Shown here piece by piece: positions 14,362 to 15,751 of a DNA stretch of 15,751 nucleotides. The stretch is taken from the NCBI GenBank assembly GCA_937870805.1, contig CALMZT010000392.1, positions 1-15,751 on the forward strand, read 5' to 3'. This DNA is from an uncultured Chloroflexota bacterium. Its GTDB lineage: Bacteria; Chloroflexota; Anaerolineae; Aggregatilineales; Phototrophicaceae. A program made the translations under genes and the position numbers. Under the pieces are notes generated by a model. It was given only the letters and a program-made list of their open reading frames with translations. It was not told the DNA's origin and ran no database searches. The first letter of the stretch is position 1; each line of letters begins with the position of its first letter.

Positions 14362-15291
14362 TTAAGGATACGGAATCAATTTCACTTCAGCCAGCAGTCG
14401 TTCGACATCTTCCCGCCGACAGTCCGCTGTGCCCGGCATCAGGCACACCGCACTCGCACATGCCGCGCCCAGCCTTAAACCTTCCTCAATCGGCTGCCCG
14501 CGAAACAACGATGCCGTAATGCCCGCTAACATGCCGTCACCTGCCCCCGATGCGCTCACCACTTCGATGTTTAACGGCGGTATGAAGTAGGCTTTGTTGG
14601 GCAAAACCGCCAGCGCGCCATCCTTGCCCATCGTAATGACAGGGCATGTGCCGTAGCGCTCCACTATTTCGCGCCCGGCTGCATAAGCCGCTGCTATGTC
14701 ATTCACAGGCTTTCCAGTAAGATGTTCCAGTTCGTGATGGTTGGGCTTGATGTAGGTCGGATGCGCCTGCAAACCCACGCCCAAATTTGGCTGGTCAGCA
14801 TCAAACACAACAGGGATATTCTGTTCGCGCGCCATGCCGATGAACTCCAGGTAAAACTCTGGCTGAATGCCCGTTGGCAGCGTACCACCGAGTACGACCA
14901 CAGTCGTTTGTGGCAAAACTGCGCGGAACTTTTCGCGTAACTGTTCGAGGTGCTGCGGCAAAACGTTGAGCGTATTAGTGGTGATCGTCACCGTAGTGCC
15001 ATCGTCGGCGATAATCACGGTATTCAGGCGTGTTTCGCCTTCGCATTCCACGAAATCAGTTTGTACGCCGCGCGCTTCTAACAGGCTGATGACTTTGTGT
15101 TTCATTGCGCCCGCCGCAAAGCCCAACGCAAGGCTTGGAATGCCCATCTCGCCGAGAATCCATGAGGCGTCGGTGGGCTTGCCGCCCATGCTCTGCACCG
15201 TTTTGGTGGCGCGAATCGTGCGTCCCATAATAAGTGACGGCACGAACAGCGTTTGGTCAATCGTGGTGTTGGCGGTGAGTGTGACGATCAT
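14362..15291 (-). CDS. PfkB-family sugar kinase, 1-phosphofructokinase-like
   Basis: 309 residues from ATG 15291. The frame is open up to TTG 15363, but the added 24 residues (with SLLIAHCSLLF) come from a DNA heptamer repeat and the tail of the preceding gene, so they are not taken as natural. The protein has the ribokinase/PfkB fold of the hexose-kinase (1-PFK/tagatose-6-phosphate kinase) branch: MIVTLTANTTIDQTL start, GGKPTD (36-41) in place of the usual GGKGxN, VLGGTLPTG (133-141), YIKPNHHEL (180-188), and the anion-hole and catalytic motif GAGDG (249-253, base Asp252). It transfers phosphate from ATP to a sugar or sugar phosphate in the cytoplasm; the substrate cannot be fixed. The ATG has no Shine-Dalgarno of its own; its first bases overlap the stop of a 15-codon leader ORF. 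Confidence 0.85.
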   Translation of the reverse strand: MIVTLTANTTIDQTLFVPSLIMGRTIRATKTVQSMGGKPTDASWILGEMGIPSLALGFAAGAMKHKVISLLEARGVQTDFVECEGETRLNTVIIADDGTTVTITTNTLNVLPQHLEQLREKFRAVLPQTTVVVLGGTLPTGIQPEFYLEFIGMAREQNIPVVFDADQPNLGVGLQAHPTYIKPNHHELEHLTGKPVNDIAAAYAAGREIVERYGTCPVITMGKDGALAVLPNKAYFIPPLNIEVVSASGAGDGMLAGITASLFRGQPIEEGLRLGAACASAVCLMPGTADCRREDVERLLAEVKLIPYP

Positions 15292-15335
15292 AAACAGCAA
15301 CGAGCAATGAGCAATGAGCAATGAGTGAAAAGCAT
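15288..15335 (-). CDS. 15-codon leader ORF overlapping the PfkB start (ATGA)
   Basis: ATG at 15335-15333 is preceded by AAAGGCGG (15348-15341) at good spacing, right after the stop of the four-helix-bundle gene (15349-15347). It encodes MLFTHCSLLIARCCL and ends in TGA at 15290-15288, which overlaps the PfkB ATG (15291-15289) as ATGA. Most of it is the heptamer repeat. It could couple PfkB translation to a ribosome that has just stopped. Whether it is translated is an inference. Confidence 0.45.
   Translation of the reverse strand: MLFTHCSLLIARCCL
15295..15325. repeat. Heptanucleotide tandem repeat GAGCAAT
   Basis: Three exact units of GAGCAAT (15302-15308, 15309-15315, 15316-15322) are followed by GAG and preceded by a degenerate unit (CAGCAAC). 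On the minus strand the array reads as ATTGCTC repeats within the leader ORF just before the PfkB ATG. Seven-base units shift the frame when a copy is gained or lost. Confidence 0.8.
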
Positions 15336-15346
15336 GGTGTCCGCCT

Positions 15347-15721
15347 TTATTGACGACGTTCAACGGCGACCTTCAAGCCGCCAATGACACGAGATACTTC
15401 AACCGCCTGTTGAGTCAGCGCTGTAAATTCGGTCTCTGTGAGATAGTTTACGTCGAAAGCGACATAGAGTTGGCTGCGCAGTTCGGCACACGACGCTTTG
15501 GCTATCGACAAAAAACGAGCGAAGTCAGCAGGGCTGTTGCGCTCAAACCCTTCAGCGACGTTGGACATAATGGAAACAGCAGCCCGTTGAATTTGATCTC
15601 TTAAGCCAAAGTCTTTCGCAAACGCGCCAGTTTGTGTCGCCACATAGATATTTTTGTCAAAGTGCGCGCTTTTTGCTAGGGCGATTGCATGAAATTTAAT
15701 GAAAAGGCTATGAGGGTTCAC
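15347..15721 (-). CDS. Four-helix-bundle protein (23S rRNA intervening-sequence family), altered N terminus
   Basis: 124 residues of the family first noted in intervening sequences of 23S rRNA genes, small cytoplasmic four-helix bundles of unknown role. The core is clear: GAFAKDFGLRDQIQRAAVSIMSNVAEGFERN (32-62), then FARFLSIAKASCAELRSQLYVAFDVNYLTETEF (68-100). The N-terminal helix is odd. Members usually read about AWQKARxLxxxIY, but here that stretch reads LAKSAHFDKNIY, while the adjacent frame between 15675 and 15652 encodes QKARTLTK. This suggests two compensating single-base changes. The start is GTG at 15721 with no clear ribosome-binding site, so the true start is uncertain. Its stop is 11 bases before the leader ORF, which links it to the PfkB and nucleoside hydrolase genes as a probable transcription unit. 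No rRNA gene is nearby. Confidence 0.8.
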   Translation of the reverse strand: MNPHSLFIKFHAIALAKSAHFDKNIYVATQTGAFAKDFGLRDQIQRAAVSIMSNVAEGFERNSPADFARFLSIAKASCAELRSQLYVAFDVNYLTETEFTALTQQAVEVSRVIGGLKVAVERRQ

Positions 15722-15730
15722 AACATATTT

Positions 15731-15751
15731 GTAGGGACAAGCGTACAGGGC
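15731..15751. repeat. Probable partial GTAGGGGC-family palindrome at the window edge
   Basis: GTAGGGACAAG (15731-15741) matches the first 11 bases of the palindrome at 508 (GTAGGGGCAAG) with one change. The pairing arm would lie past the window end, so this is only a likely half of an element. Confidence 0.4.

Noticed and set aside
15292..15363. Longer N terminus of the PfkB kinase starting at TTG 15363
   Set aside because: The extra residues are translated heptamer repeat and the end of the previous gene; family members begin at the MIVTLT-type strand.
15347..15721. Four-helix-bundle gene as a sign of a 23S rRNA intervening sequence here
   Set aside because: No rRNA sequence surrounds it; many members of this family stand alone in genomes.

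Overview
The window looks like a piece of a Chloroflexota-type chromosome (Anaerolineae or a relative). This is an inference from gene style, not from a marker gene. Supporting signs are an AfsR/MalT-like regulator with its LuxR helix-turn-helix at the N terminus, a Ser/Thr kinase joined to the membrane module usually seen on Chloroflexota histidine kinases, Thr/Pro-rich lipoprotein linkers, and intergenic palindromes of the GTAGGGGC...GCCCCTAC type. No rRNA, tRNA or CRISPR array is visible.

Layout. At 1-498 is the 3' part of a retinol-dehydrogenase-like short-chain dehydrogenase. A decayed IS630-family element (545-1716) sits in a CTAG target, and its transposase carries three frameshifts. 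Next comes a divergent pair: mddA, methanethiol S-methyltransferase (minus, 1804-2601), and a LuxR-HTH/NB-ARC/TPR regulator (plus, 2853-5189). At 5469-6617 is a GyrB-derived protein that stops before the TOPRIM domain and has lost key ATP-site residues. A strong hairpin terminator and a 71-bp palindromic repeat follow it. On the minus strand a membrane Ser/Thr kinase (7557-9518) is followed by a lipoprotein cytochrome c (6830-7489), probably as one unit. Divergent from the kinase is a CheR-type methyltransferase with TPR repeats (9619-11028), which converges on an unrecognised 174-residue protein (11041-11565). A secreted DUF4397/FAS1 protein (11645-12742) converges on a three-gene minus-strand unit. 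That unit runs from a four-helix-bundle (23S rRNA intervening-sequence type) protein to a PfkB-family sugar kinase to a secreted nucleoside hydrolase fused to a SnoaL-like domain.

How the genes may fit together. The sulfur methyltransferase and the large regulator share an upstream region with a perfect 12-bp palindrome, so local control is plausible. The kinase, cytochrome, CheR-TPR and FAS1 genes suggest envelope sensing and surface functions. The PfkB kinase plus nucleoside hydrolase could handle sugars, but the hydrolase is exported and the kinase is cytoplasmic, so a shared pathway is not shown.

Most worth a second look: the TOPRIM-less GyrB paralog with a degraded ATP site; a heptanucleotide repeat lying in a short leader ORF whose stop overlaps the kinase start (ATGA), so that one extra repeat unit would fuse the two frames; a paired frameshift in the four-helix-bundle gene; the chimeric kinase; and the GTAGGGGC palindrome family present at four places.
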